Notes under the pieces: generated by a model
Seen by the model: the letters and a program-made list of their open reading frames with translations, nothing else
Database searches by the model: none
What the model was told of the DNA's origin: nothing
Made by a program: the position numbers and the translations under genes
Shown here: in pieces, positions 8,545 through 17,418 of the stretch
Numbering within the stretch: position 1 is the stretch's first letter
How the letters are laid out: each line of letters begins with the position of its first letter
Assembly: GCA_964603985.1 (NCBI GenBank)
Contig: CAZRXG010000002.1
Location: 240,740 to 304,739, forward strand
DNA from: CAZRXG01 sp964603985
Lineage (GTDB): Bacteria; Chloroflexota; Anaerolineae; Aggregatilineales; UBA3940
Direction: 5' to 3'
Length of the DNA: 64,000 nucleotides

Positions 8545-8581
8545 CAAAAAAAGAAAGGAGCAGCGCCGGATGGGCTGCTCC
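8545..8581 (-). terminator. Rho-independent terminator after the ferredoxin gene
   Basis: An 8-bp stem (8557-8564 with 8574-8581; GGAGCAGC/GCTGCTCC) closes a 9-base loop. On the minus strand it is followed by TTTCTTTTTTT. It sits 32 bases before the lyase start, so lyase transcription needs read-through or an unseen promoter. Confidence 0.85.
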
Positions 8582-8626
8582 CATTGGGATTTCCCCAACG
8601 TAGGGGGCTAGAACAATACCACCCTG

Positions 8627-8974
8627 TTAAAGGGCGTCGTAGCCAGGCCCGCTCTCGAAGAAATCGTAGTTGGGTTGAATGTCAGGCGTCAGGTCGACGG
8701 TCTCACCGCCAGCCGCCGCAGCGCGCTGCTTCGTATCGTGAGGAACACGCTCCTGACCGGCCTTCATTTCGTAGTCGGTCGGTACTTCCTCTTCGATGAA
8801 GATCGCTTCGTAGGGGCACTCAGGGACGCACGCGCCGCAGTCGATGCAGGTATCGGGGTCGATATAGAACCAGGGCCACTCGGACTCCGGTTCCCCCCCG
8901 ACGATGCACTCGACGGGACAAACGTCCACGCAAGCTGCATCCCGCAGGCACAGACTCGTGATAATGTGTGTCAT
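8627..8974 (-). CDS. Seven-iron type ferredoxin (3Fe-4S/4Fe-4S)
   Basis: A 115-residue cytosolic electron carrier. The first cluster region reads C-x6-C-x3-CP (CLRDAACVDVCPVECI), the spacing of FdxA-type ferredoxins that bind a 3Fe-4S or labile 4Fe-4S cluster. The second is classical CIDCGACVPECP. An acidic C-terminal tail of about 50 residues follows, as in FdxA proteins. The start has a good GAGAGGAG site. It lies between the SOD and lyase genes on the same strand and ends in its own terminator. The electron partner is unknown. Confidence 0.92.
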   Translation of the reverse strand: MTHIITSLCLRDAACVDVCPVECIVGGEPESEWPWFYIDPDTCIDCGACVPECPYEAIFIEEEVPTDYEMKAGQERVPHDTKQRAAAAGGETVDLTPDIQPNYDFFESGPGYDAL

Positions 8975-9040
8975 GTAGGATTTCTCCTCTCTTCGTTTAG
9001 AGGTTTATGGGTGCAAGTAAAGAAAAAAACGCACCAACTA

Positions 9041-9649
9041 CTACGTAGCTGCATCAAAGCGAGTGGCAACCTCGCTCCAATTGACCACATTCCACCAGGC
9101 TGCGACGTATTCCGCACGGCGATTCTGATATTTGAGATAATACGCGTGCTCCCAGACATCCAGGCCGAGGATCGGGGTCATCCCCTGAGAGACCGGGTTG
9201 TCCTGATTGGGGGTGCTGAGCACAACCAGCTTGCCACCGCTCACGCACAGCCAGCCCCAACCGCTGCCAAAACGGGTCATGGCAGCCTGGGAGAACTGCT
9301 CCTTGAAGCTGTCAAAGGAACCAAAAGCGGTATTGATCGCCGCAGCCAATGCGCCATCAGGTTCGCCACCACCATCGGGGCTCATGCAGGGCCAGAACAA
9401 AGAGTGATTGGCATGGCCGCCGCCGTTGTTGCGCACCGCAGTGCGGATGCTCTCAGGAACGGCTGCCAGATCTTTGAGCAACTCTTCGACGCTCTTGGCC
9501 TCCAGGTCAGGATGACCCTCCAGCGCCTTGTTCAGGTTGTTGACATAGCCCTGGTGATGCTTATTATGGTGGATGTTCATCGTCTGTTGATCAATGTGGG
9601 GTTCAAGCGCATCGTAGGCATACGGCAAAGGGGGAAGTTGGTGAGCCAT
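9041..9649 (-). CDS. sodA: Superoxide dismutase (Mn/Fe)
   Basis: This enzyme dismutates superoxide in the cytoplasm (no signal peptide). All four metal ligands are visible: His27 in NIHHNKHH, His in GGHANHSLFW, and Asp and His in LDVWEHAYYLKYQN. The GGHANHSLFW and STPNQDNP segments favour manganese or cambialistic use, but specificity is not certain from sequence. The length (202 residues) is typical. The leader contains a perfect 7-bp inverted repeat (9691-9711). Neighbours on the same strand are ferredoxin and the fumarase/aspartase, and a DtxR-type regulator is nearby, which together suggest a metal/oxidative-stress block. Confidence 0.97.
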   Translation of the reverse strand: MAHQLPPLPYAYDALEPHIDQQTMNIHHNKHHQGYVNNLNKALEGHPDLEAKSVEELLKDLAAVPESIRTAVRNNGGGHANHSLFWPCMSPDGGGEPDGALAAAINTAFGSFDSFKEQFSQAAMTRFGSGWGWLCVSGGKLVVLSTPNQDNPVSQGMTPILGLDVWEHAYYLKYQNRRAEYVAAWWNVVNWSEVATRFDAAT

Positions 9650-9690
9650 TCAGTATAGCCTCCTAAAACTAACCAGCCAGCAAAACCACC

Positions 9691-9711
9691 GAGGTAAAAG
9701 AGAGTTACCTC
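9691..9711 (-). promoter_or_regulatory. Inverted repeat in the sodA leader
   Basis: GAGGTAA (9691-9697) and TTACCTC (9705-9711) form a perfect 7-bp inverted repeat around 7 bases, about 42 bases before the sodA start. It could be an operator or a small RNA hairpin; the regulator is not identified. Confidence 0.35.
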
Positions 9712-9867
9712 ACAGGCGGGCCCTTTGCCCCGTGCCCATAGCGATGCTAAGATCGCACCATCTAGCCCAAACTGTCGCCGTCGTCATTGTAGCTATATTC
9801 AGATGAGAAGTCAAGAATGTATGACAATGGTCTTGGAAATACCGAATCCCCCTGACGAGATCACCCC

Positions 9868-10767
9868 GTGAAGCGACTCCTGAAACCAGGCCCCGTCCTG
9901 GCGGTGGGCGTGCTGGCAATGTCAACCGCCTCGATCTTCATCCGCTACGCCCAGGCAGAAGGCGCGCCACCACTGGTGATCGCCGCTTACCGTCTGGCGG
10001 TCGCAACACTGATCCTCAGTATTCCGGTTGCCCGTCAGCAGGCCTGGCGAGATTATGATAAACTAGGCATGAGTGGACTTGGCATCCTGGTGTTGAGCGG
10101 CACGCTGCTGGGCCTCCACTTTGCGACGTGGATCACGTCGCTGGCCTACACGTCGATCATGAGCTCGGTCGTGCTGGTATCAACGACGCCGCTCTGGATC
10201 GGCCTGGCAGCGCCACTGCTCCTGAAAGAGCGAACGCCAGGTCTGACGTGGATTGGCATTATCGTCGCCGTAGCGGGCGGGATCGTGATCGGTTTCGCGG
10301 GCTGGTCCAGGACAGAGCACCTGACGACGCGGGGCGATCTGCTGGCGCTGGCGGGCGCGGTCCTGGGTGCAGGGTACCTGATGATCGGGCGGAGTGTCCG
10401 ATCAAGGGTGAGCCTGGCCGCGTACCTGTGGGCAGTCTACGGCACGGCAGCGGTGCTCCTGATCGCGTGGTCGTTGACCAAAGGCTTTGCCCTGACGGGC
10501 TACATGCTGAGCACCGTGGTATGGATGGTGGCGTTAGGGCTGATCCCGCAGCTTATCGGACACTCCGCCGCCAACTACGCGGTGAGACACCTACCGGCGA
10601 CGCTGGTCGGGATCGCGGTTCTGGGTGAGCCTATCGGGTCAACCCTGCTGGGGATCATCCTGTTGAATGAGCGACCAAACCCGCTGCAAGTCACGGGCGG
10701 CGTGCTCATCCTGATGGGGATCGCGCTGGCGGCGCAGGCCGGAAATGACAATAACACACAAGGGTGA
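9868..10767 (+). CDS. EamA/DMT-family transporter
   Basis: The 299-residue protein has about ten hydrophobic helices arranged as two EamA repeats (roughly residues 8-140 and 150-292). Each repeat ends in a typical segment, such as MSSVVLVSTTPLWIGLAAP and LVGIAVLGEPIGSTLLGII. This superfamily exports or imports small metabolites, nucleotide sugars or drugs; the substrate cannot be predicted. GTG at 9868 begins directly before the first helix. The next gene starts 7 bases after the stop, so it is probably co-transcribed with the zinc-ribbon and mannosidase genes, hinting at a sugar-related role. Confidence 0.9.
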   Translation: MKRLLKPGPVLAVGVLAMSTASIFIRYAQAEGAPPLVIAAYRLAVATLILSIPVARQQAWRDYDKLGMSGLGILVLSGTLLGLHFATWITSLAYTSIMSSVVLVSTTPLWIGLAAPLLLKERTPGLTWIGIIVAVAGGIVIGFAGWSRTEHLTTRGDLLALAGAVLGAGYLMIGRSVRSRVSLAAYLWAVYGTAAVLLIAWSLTKGFALTGYMLSTVVWMVALGLIPQLIGHSAANYAVRHLPATLVGIAVLGEPIGSTLLGIILLNERPNPLQVTGGVLILMGIALAAQAGNDNNTQG

Positions 10768-10773
10768 TCGAAC

Positions 10774-10989
10774 ATGCTGAAAATAACGTGTTACAAGTGC
10801 CATTGGAGCTGGTCGCTCAACCGAGAAGCGGTACAAGCTGCGCTGGATTCGCTCGAACCCGAAGCCAAATACTACGCGGTCGAGTGTCCCCACTGCAGGC
10901 GTACCAACAAAGTGACGATCAAACAACTCAAGCGTGCGCTGCCCCGTCCGCCTAGAGCGGCCGAGGCTCCCGCAAAGAAGGAAACCTAG
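10774..10989 (+). CDS. Small zinc-ribbon protein
   Basis: A 71-residue protein with two CxxC pairs: CYKC near residue 6 and CPHC near residue 38. They would form one zinc ribbon, followed by a basic, proline-rich tail. Nothing identifies a function; such ribbons bind nucleic acid or serve as structural partners. It lies between an EamA transporter and a GH38 gene with short gaps on both sides (6 and 16 bases), so it is probably translated as part of that operon. Confidence 0.7.
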   Translation: MLKITCYKCHWSWSLNREAVQAALDSLEPEAKYYAVECPHCRRTNKVTIKQLKRALPRPPRAAEAPAKKET

Positions 10990-11005
10990 ACGGCACCCAC
11001 CGAAG

Positions 11006-13666
11006 ATGAGCAGGCGACGCTTCACACTGCACGTCGTATCACACACGCGTTGGGATCGTGAGTGGCACCGTCCCTTCCAGGACCTGCGCTTAAAACAGGT
11101 CTACCTGATGGACACCCTGCTGGACGCGCTCACGGCGGAGCCGCGCTTTGCCAGCTTCACGCTGGACGGGCAAACCATCCTGCTGGATGACTACCTCGAA
11201 GTGCGCCCGGAAGAGCGCCACCGGATCGCCAGCCTGGTGCAGGAGGGCCGCCTGGAGATCGGCCCCTGGCACGTCTCAACGGACGAGTTCCTGGTCAGCC
11301 CGGAGGCGCTGGTCCGCAACCTCCAGCTTGGCGCGCAGACGGCAGCACAGTTTGGGGCGCGCATGGACGTGGGCTATCTCCCCAACTCGTCCGGGCACAT
11401 CGGGCAGATGCCGCAGATCCTCCGCGACTTCGGCATCACGAGCGCCGTGATCATGCGCGGGCTGGGCGATGCGCCGGCCGAGCTGTGGTGGGAAGCACCG
11501 GACGGCAGCCAGGTGCTGGTGAGCTACCTGCGCGACGGATACAACAATGCCACGCTGCTTCCGGCGACCGAGGACGAGTTGAAAGCCGCGCTCGTCAAGG
11601 CACGCGACAGCCTGAAGAAGCACTCGGCTACCGACATCCTGCTGCTGATGAATGGAGGCGACCACCAGACAGCGCAGCTAGAGGTCCCCGACCTGATCGG
11701 GGCAATCAAGAAGCGGTTCCGGGGCACGCAGGTCGTTCACAGCAGCCTGTCGGCCTACCTCGACGAGGTGCTATCCAGCAACCACGACCTGCCAACGGTG
11801 GTGGGCGAACTGCGCTCCCCGCAGCGCTTTCACCTGAAGGCCGGTGTTCTGAGCGCCCGGATGTGGATCAAGCAGCGCAACCACGCCATCCAGACGCTGC
11901 TGGAACGTTGGGCCGAACCCTTCAGCGCGTGGGCAACCCTGCTCGACAGCGGGCAGCCGCCGTCAGCCACCGGTGGCCTCGACGGAAGCAGGGGACGCCT
12001 GCGCTCACCGGCGTCCCTGACCGCCCACGCGTGGCGCATTCTCCTCCAGAACCACCACCACGACTCCATCGGTGGGTGCAGCGTAGACCAGGTCGTCCAC
12101 GAGATGCAGGTGCGCTTCGACCAGGCAGAGCAAGTCGCGCGGGAGATCGCCGACCAGAACCTGGACTACCTCGCCGGCCAGGTCGACACGAACAGCCTGC
12201 CGGGGGATACCCCACTGCTGCCGGTTGTGGTATTCAACGCGGCAGGGCACGCCTACACGGACATCGTCTCCGTGCAGGTATCGCCCCCGCCGGATCTGTG
12301 GCCTTTCGAGGTCATCGACGAGACGGGCACACCCGTGCCGTTCGACGTGACCGGCGACCTGCCGGAAGATCCAGACGAGCCACCAGCGGCGCTTGAGGTT
12401 CGCTTCGTGGCCCAGGACATCCCGGCCTTTGGCTACCGCACCTACGCCCTCCGACCCGCCGAGGCCCTACCCGGCCCCCCAGAGGCAGACGAGGAACCGA
12501 CCATCGAGAACGAGTTCCTGAGCGTGACCGTCGATCCGGGGGATGGCACGCTTACGCTGTTCGACAAGCGAAGCGGGCAGTCTTTCCCAGGGTTGAACTG
12601 CTACGTCGACGGCGGTGACTGCGGTGATGTCTATAGCCATTGCCCGCCCCGGCGGGATACGATCATCGACATCGCGACCAACACCCCGCTGACCACCGAG
12701 CGGCACGTTAGCACGGTAGAACAGTCATTGAGATTTTTGCAGATCTACCGGCTGCCGAATGAACTCGCCAGGAAGCGGGATGCCCGCCTGCAACTGGCCG
12801 CTCAGTTCGCGCCGCTGCCGATTGTGACGACGCTGCGGATCACGCAAGGCATCCCCCGCGTGGACATCGAAACGAGCGTCACCAACACGGCCAGGGACCA
12901 CCGTCTGCGCGTGCACTTCCCGACCGGGATCGTCGCGCAGGAGGCGTTCTACGACGGCCACTTCGAGGTGATGCGCCGCCCGGTGGCGCTCCCCGGAGCA
13001 GAGGACACATCCAGGTGGGTCGAGCAGCCCGTCCCAGAGGTCCCCCAGCGGGCGTTCGTGACCGTGCCGGGTGACGAGACCGGCCTGACAATCGCCAACC
13101 GGGGGCTTCCAGAGGTGGCGATCCTGGCGAATGACGACGGCGGAACTGAGATCGCACTGACGCTGCTGCGCTGCGTGGGGTGGCTCAGCCGGGATGACCT
13201 CGACAACCGGCAGGGTAGCCCCGGCCCCCAGCTTGAAATGCCGGGCGCACAGTGCCGGGGCGAGCACCTGTTCAGCTACAGCGTGATCCCGCACGGCAGC
13301 GACCCGCTGCCCGCGTGGCAGGAGGCGTGGGGCTTCCAGACGCCGGTGGTAGCGCGGGCTACCGATCTACAGGCGGGGCGGCTGCCGCTGAGTGGCAGCC
13401 TGGCGACGGTGGACAACCCGGCGTTCGTGCTGAGCGCCGTCAAGACTGCCGCATACGGCGAGGGGCTGATCGTGCGCGGGTACAGCATCAGCCAGGAGAG
13501 GGAGCAGGTCGAGTTGTGGACCGGCCTGCCGTTCACCCACGCGGAGCGGGTGCGACTGGACGAGACTCCGGTTGACCTGCCGCTGTCTGTAGAGGAAAGC
13601 GGGCGCTACCGCTTCGAGGCACGCCCGTCCGAGATCGTGACGATCTATCTCGCGGAGCCGGAATAG
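11006..13666 (+). CDS. Glycoside hydrolase family 38 (alpha-mannosidase-like), Asn at the nucleophile position
   Basis: An 886-residue cytoplasmic GH38 protein with no signal peptide. The N-terminal zinc motif is HTRWDREW (His13, Asp17), the central His is in NHHHDSIGGCS, and large C-terminal beta-domains follow, as in MngB-type enzymes. The family nucleophile lies in a P-D-x-F-G motif; here the segment reads YLPNSSGHIGQMPQIL, so Asn127 replaces the catalytic Asp and Ser replaces Phe. Activity as a normal retaining mannosidase is therefore doubtful. ATG 11006 is chosen because it immediately precedes the conserved first strand; the frame extends upstream to 10934 only by overlapping the previous gene. 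The neighbouring EamA transporter may move a sugar substrate or product. Confidence 0.9.
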   Translation: MSRRRFTLHVVSHTRWDREWHRPFQDLRLKQVYLMDTLLDALTAEPRFASFTLDGQTILLDDYLEVRPEERHRIASLVQEGRLEIGPWHVSTDEFLVSPEALVRNLQLGAQTAAQFGARMDVGYLPNSSGHIGQMPQILRDFGITSAVIMRGLGDAPAELWWEAPDGSQVLVSYLRDGYNNATLLPATEDELKAALVKARDSLKKHSATDILLLMNGGDHQTAQLEVPDLIGAIKKRFRGTQVVHSSLSAYLDEVLSSNHDLPTVVGELRSPQRFHLKAGVLSARMWIKQRNHAIQTLLERWAEPFSAWATLLDSGQPPSATGGLDGSRGRLRSPASLTAHAWRILLQNHHHDSIGGCSVDQVVHEMQVRFDQAEQVAREIADQNLDYLAGQVDTNSLPGDTPLLPVVVFNAAGHAYTDIVSVQVSPPPDLWPFEVIDETGTPVPFDVTGDLPEDPDEPPAALEVRFVAQDIPAFGYRTYALRPAEALPGPPEADEEPTIENEFLSVTVDPGDGTLTLFDKRSGQSFPGLNCYVDGGDCGDVYSHCPPRRDTIIDIATNTPLTTERHVSTVEQSLRFLQIYRLPNELARKRDARLQLAAQFAPLPIVTTLRITQGIPRVDIETSVTNTARDHRLRVHFPTGIVAQEAFYDGHFEVMRRPVALPGAEDTSRWVEQPVPEVPQRAFVTVPGDETGLTIANRGLPEVAILANDDGGTEIALTLLRCVGWLSRDDLDNRQGSPGPQLEMPGAQCRGEHLFSYSVIPHGSDPLPAWQEAWGFQTPVVARATDLQAGRLPLSGSLATVDNPAFVLSAVKTAAYGEGLIVRGYSISQEREQVELWTGLPFTHAERVRLDETPVDLPLSVEESGRYRFEARPSEIVTIYLAEPE

Positions 13667-13696
13667 CGGGCCAGGCCCCAACAGGGCGACAGGGCC

Positions 13697-15430
13697 TTAT
13701 TCCGTATACCCCCCTACCCCAAGGTAGCTCCCATCACCGGGCCACAGCTCGACGGTGAATTCCTCCATCGTCTCCCCGGTGGGCGCATAGGCACCAAAAT
13801 ACTGCTTCCGCAGCCGGTCCAGCGTGCCGTCGGCCTTCATGTCCTGCAACGTGAAATTGAGCAAGGCCAGGAAGTCGGGGGTATGGGGGGAGAGGGCTAT
13901 CACGTGGTCGGTCGGGCGGTAAAGGTCCTCAATGACCTGGATGCGCATATCGGACTGCGCCATGAGCATCATGGCATACTCGTCGCCGACGACGGCGTAG
14001 ACGGCGCGAGAGAGCAGCGCCTGGTAAGCATCCTCAAGCGAGTCGCTGGTTTGAACCTCGGGCCAGCCGTTGTTGTCCTCGATGAGATCCTGGCTGATGT
14101 CCAGCGGCTCAACCGCCATCGAGGGCTTGAACTCCAGATCGCCGATGCCGAACACGGTGACGTCAATCATGTGGATCAGGCGCAGGCCGCGTTGGTAATA
14201 AGGTTGGCTGAACGCCAGCCGCCCGACAGCCGACAGGTCAGGGCGGACGCCAACGACCAGATCGGCCTGCCCTGCTTCGAGCATGCCCAGCCCAATATCC
14301 CCGGCGCTGTCGGGAATCTCGGTGACCGGGACGTTCCAGCGGCGGGCCAGTTCGTTGACGACGGCCCGGTTATAGCCATCGATGATGGGCTGCCCGTCGA
14401 AGAGGGGTGGGGCGGTGGTCAGGTTCATGCCCGCCACGCGCAAAGGCTCGCCGCGCCGGATGCGCTCGATGACCGGTTCGGCAGCCGGGATCTGGGTGGG
14501 GAACGTCTCAAAGGTATAGGCGGCCTCGCCACTCAGCACGGGGAAGAGATCGGGCGCGAAGGCGTAGAAGTTGGCAGAGAAAAGCTCGCTGTAAAGGTCG
14601 TCTTTGGCAATGCCGTACAGGGTCAGGTTGATCAGGTCGCGAAGCGGCACGTCGCCGCGCCGGACGGCAAAGGCATACGGCTCAACCTGAACGAACTCGT
14701 CGATGATGTCCATCCCATCGGTGGTGCTGGCGACCCGCATCATGGTCTCGCGCCGACCGACGAGGGCGCTGACCTCACCCTGGACGAGGGCGGCGGTCGC
14801 CTCTTCGAGGGTGTCAAAGGTGCGGATGGAAGGCGTAACCCCCAACTCGGCGGCGTAATCGCTGTACGCTGCTTGCGCCCCCGGGTCGACCAGGCCAACC
14901 GTGCCGCCACCAATAGCGGCGATATTAGCGTAGGCCGCGTCAGAGGGGGCGAGAACAACGTAGCCGCTGCGGAAGATGGTCTCGGAGAACTCGACGAACT
15001 GCTCCAGCTCGCGGCGATGCCCCATCGCCCCGGCCAGCATGTCAACCTCGCCCGCGTAGAGCAGGGGGAAGCGAGTCTGGCGGGTCACCTGGGTGAAGGT
15101 CACGCCCACCCCCCAGCGCTCGGCGATGTGGCGGATCAGCTCGGCCTCGTAGCCCTGCACCTGACCGTCATCGGCGAGGAAAGCGAAGGGCGGGTAGTTG
15201 TAGAGAATGCCGACCCGCAGCTCCCCACGCTGGCGAATATCATCCAACGCCGACCGGGTGACGGGCGAGGGGACGGGCGTCTCGTTGGGATCGCCGCGCA
15301 CGGCAGGGGGACGGGTCGCGGTGGGCGTCGGGGCCGGTATCCCGGTGGGCGCCGTTTCCGGCTCGCCACCACAGGCGACGAGCACCGCCGCAAGCACCAG
15401 TGAAGACAGAACGGAAGAACGCTTCAGCAT
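13697..15430 (-). CDS. Lipoprotein with two tandem family-3 solute-binding domains
   Basis: The start at 15430 gives a lipoprotein signal ending in LAAVLVAC, followed by a Pro/Thr-rich linker to about residue 55. Two SBP_bac_3 domains follow. The first begins IRQRGELRVGILYNYPPF (about residues 65-310), the second IRRGEPLRVAGMNL (about 325-570). Each shows the usual AGEVDMLAGAM- or AGQADLVVGV-like strand. Family members bind polar amino acids for ABC import, or act as sensor domains. Two fused domains give 577 residues, roughly twice the usual length. No ABC permease is adjacent; it is the last gene of the polyprenyl synthase-obg-nadD run, four bases after nadD. Ligand unknown. Confidence 0.88.
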   Translation of the reverse strand: MLKRSSVLSSLVLAAVLVACGGEPETAPTGIPAPTPTATRPPAVRGDPNETPVPSPVTRSALDDIRQRGELRVGILYNYPPFAFLADDGQVQGYEAELIRHIAERWGVGVTFTQVTRQTRFPLLYAGEVDMLAGAMGHRRELEQFVEFSETIFRSGYVVLAPSDAAYANIAAIGGGTVGLVDPGAQAAYSDYAAELGVTPSIRTFDTLEEATAALVQGEVSALVGRRETMMRVASTTDGMDIIDEFVQVEPYAFAVRRGDVPLRDLINLTLYGIAKDDLYSELFSANFYAFAPDLFPVLSGEAAYTFETFPTQIPAAEPVIERIRRGEPLRVAGMNLTTAPPLFDGQPIIDGYNRAVVNELARRWNVPVTEIPDSAGDIGLGMLEAGQADLVVGVRPDLSAVGRLAFSQPYYQRGLRLIHMIDVTVFGIGDLEFKPSMAVEPLDISQDLIEDNNGWPEVQTSDSLEDAYQALLSRAVYAVVGDEYAMMLMAQSDMRIQVIEDLYRPTDHVIALSPHTPDFLALLNFTLQDMKADGTLDRLRKQYFGAYAPTGETMEEFTVELWPGDGSYLGVGGYTE

Positions 15431-15434
15431 AGAT

Positions 15435-16052
15435 CTACCCCAACGAAGCTCGATTCTGATAGAGTTCATGCTCGCGTATGTAGGCTTCGACGCCGACCGG
15501 CAGCAGATAGCGAATCGTTCGCCCACCGGCCACACGCGCCCGGATGTCCGTCGCCGCGATGTCCAGCAGCGGCGCCGCGAGGAAAACCAGGCTCTCCCGC
15601 AGCCCCGGAATCACGCCCTCAAGCCTGTCCAGATCGTAGGTGACGCCGGGCCGCTCCATCACAACCAGCCGGGCCAGACGGACAAGGCGGGCGGGTTCGT
15701 ACCAGCGGGGAAGGTCGCGCAGCGAGTCGGCCCCCATCAGGAAGAAAAGCTGCGCTTCCGGCTGCCGGGCGGACAACAAGGTCAGCGTATCGACGGTGTA
15801 GTGCGGGCCGGGGCGCTCGACATCGACGGACGAGATGGCAAAAGCCGGGTTGTCGGCCTCGGCCAGCGCCAACTCCAGCATCGCCAGACGGTGCTCGATG
15901 GGCGTGATCACCACGTCGGGCTTGAGGGGCGGGTCCGCCGCCGGAACCCACAAAACGCGCTCAAGCGCAAGCTGGTCACGGGCCTGCTCGGCCAGGACGA
16001 GGTGGCCGTAATGAGGGGGGTCAAAGGTCCCGCCAAGCACACCCACGCGCAT
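15435..16052 (-). CDS. nadD: Nicotinate-nucleotide adenylyltransferase
   Basis: NadD adenylates nicotinate mononucleotide to deamido-NAD in NAD synthesis. The nucleotidyltransferase signature GGTFDPPHYGHL is at the N-terminus, and the C-terminal ATDIRARVAGG segment matches the family ISSTxIRxR motif, here with Ala-Thr for Ser-Ser. The ATG overlaps the obg stop as TGATG, so translation is probably coupled; an alternative start at 16064 lies inside obg. The 205-residue length is usual. Other NAD-related genes in the window are the nicotinate phosphoribosyltransferase and the NrtR-like Nudix protein. Confidence 0.95.
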   Translation of the reverse strand: MRVGVLGGTFDPPHYGHLVLAEQARDQLALERVLWVPAADPPLKPDVVITPIEHRLAMLELALAEADNPAFAISSVDVERPGPHYTVDTLTLLSARQPEAQLFFLMGADSLRDLPRWYEPARLVRLARLVVMERPGVTYDLDRLEGVIPGLRESLVFLAAPLLDIAATDIRARVAGGRTIRYLLPVGVEAYIREHELYQNRASLG

Positions 16053-17308
16053 CAGTCGGCCCACTCCAGTTCGTGATCGCCGATCAGCACCGTATCGCCG
16101 GACTCGACGCCCGCATCCTTAAGCGCGGCGGCGATGCCAAGCGCCTCAAGGATGCGCTGAAACCGCATGAGCGCCTCGTCGTACTCCCAATAGGTCATGG
16201 CCGCCGCGCGCTCGATGCGCCTGCCCACCACCCGAAACGCGCCGCCCTCCAAGACGATCTCAAACGCGTCTTCGTCTTCTTCAGGGCGGAAGACGGGCAC
16301 CTCTTCGGGCGGCTCAGGTTCGGGCAGGGCGAGAAGCCCCTCCATGACGGCGTTCATCAGGTCGCGGACGCCCTGGCGGGAGACGGCGGAGATCGCCATA
16401 ACGGGATACCCGTGCTTTTGAATGGCCGCCTCGACCGCAGGCCAACGCTCCTGCGCCTGGGACAGGTCCATCTTGTTGAGCACGACGATCTGCGGCTTCT
16501 TAGCCAGATCCTCGTCGTAAAGAGCCAGTTCGGTGTTGATCTGGACGAAGTCGCCAAGCGGGTCTTCACCGGCCCCGTCCAGCAGGTGTATGAGTAAACG
16601 CGTGCGCTGGATGTGACGCAGGAAGCTGTGACCGAGGCCAATGCCCGCGTGCGCGCCCTCGACCAGGCCGGGGATGTCGGCCAGCACCATCTCCCGGTCG
16701 TCGAGCACGACCACGCCCAGGTTAGGGGTGAGGGTGGTGAAAGGGTATGGAGCGATCTTGGGCCGGGCGGCGCTGACGACGGACAGCAGCGTGGACTTGC
16801 CTGCGTTGGGCACGCCGACGATCCCCACGTCGGCGATCAGCTTAAGCTCAAGCCTGATCCAGCGTTCCTCGCCCGGCTCACCTTTCTCGGCCATGCGCGG
16901 GGCCTGGTTGGTGGAGGTCTTGAAACGGGCGTTGCCCCGCCCCCCACGACCGCCGCGCGCGACGACAACGCGCTGGCCGGGGATGGTCAAGTCGGCCAGA
17001 AGCGCGTCTGTCTCGGCATCGCGGACGACGGTTCCGGGGGGAGCGTCAACCGGCAGGTCGGGGCCGGACGCGCCGGTCTTGTTAAAGTTGCCGCCGCTCT
17101 TGCCACGCTCGGCCTTAAAATGCTGCCTGTATTGAAAGGACGAGAGCGTGTTCAGGCGGGGGTTGACAACCAGCACGACATCGCCGCCCTTGCCCCCATC
17201 CCCTCCGGCAGGGCCGCCCAGGGGCACGTATTTCTCGCGCCGGAAGGCCACGATGCCCGCGCCGCCGTCACCGCCTTTAACGTAGATTTTTGCCTCGTCC
17301 AGAAACAT
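16052..17308 (-). CDS. obg: GTPase Obg/CgtA
   Basis: Obg is an essential ribosome-associated GTPase linked to 50S maturation and the stringent response. The protein shows the glycine-rich Obg fold first (FLDEAKIYVKGGDGG, GPAGGDGGKGGDV), then the G domain (GVPNAGKST, DIPGLVEGAH, NKMD, SAVSRQG), then a C-terminal OCT domain from about residue 335. ATG 17308 matches the conserved family N-terminus; the frame extends upstream without conserved sequence. It sits between the polyprenyl synthase and nadD, overlapping nadD by one base. Confidence 0.97.
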   Translation of the reverse strand: MFLDEAKIYVKGGDGGAGIVAFRREKYVPLGGPAGGDGGKGGDVVLVVNPRLNTLSSFQYRQHFKAERGKSGGNFNKTGASGPDLPVDAPPGTVVRDAETDALLADLTIPGQRVVVARGGRGGRGNARFKTSTNQAPRMAEKGEPGEERWIRLELKLIADVGIVGVPNAGKSTLLSVVSAARPKIAPYPFTTLTPNLGVVVLDDREMVLADIPGLVEGAHAGIGLGHSFLRHIQRTRLLIHLLDGAGEDPLGDFVQINTELALYDEDLAKKPQIVVLNKMDLSQAQERWPAVEAAIQKHGYPVMAISAVSRQGVRDLMNAVMEGLLALPEPEPPEEVPVFRPEEDEDAFEIVLEGGAFRVVGRRIERAAAMTYWEYDEALMRFQRILEALGIAAALKDAGVESGDTVLIGDHELEWAD

Positions 17309-17418
17309 GGCGCGCCAAGCATACCCCGCCACCCCGGAAAGATCAAAGAGCGCCGCGCCCCTCTGCCCACACACGACAGACGACGCGACGCTGCAAGAAC
17401 CAAACAGGGTGACAGGCC

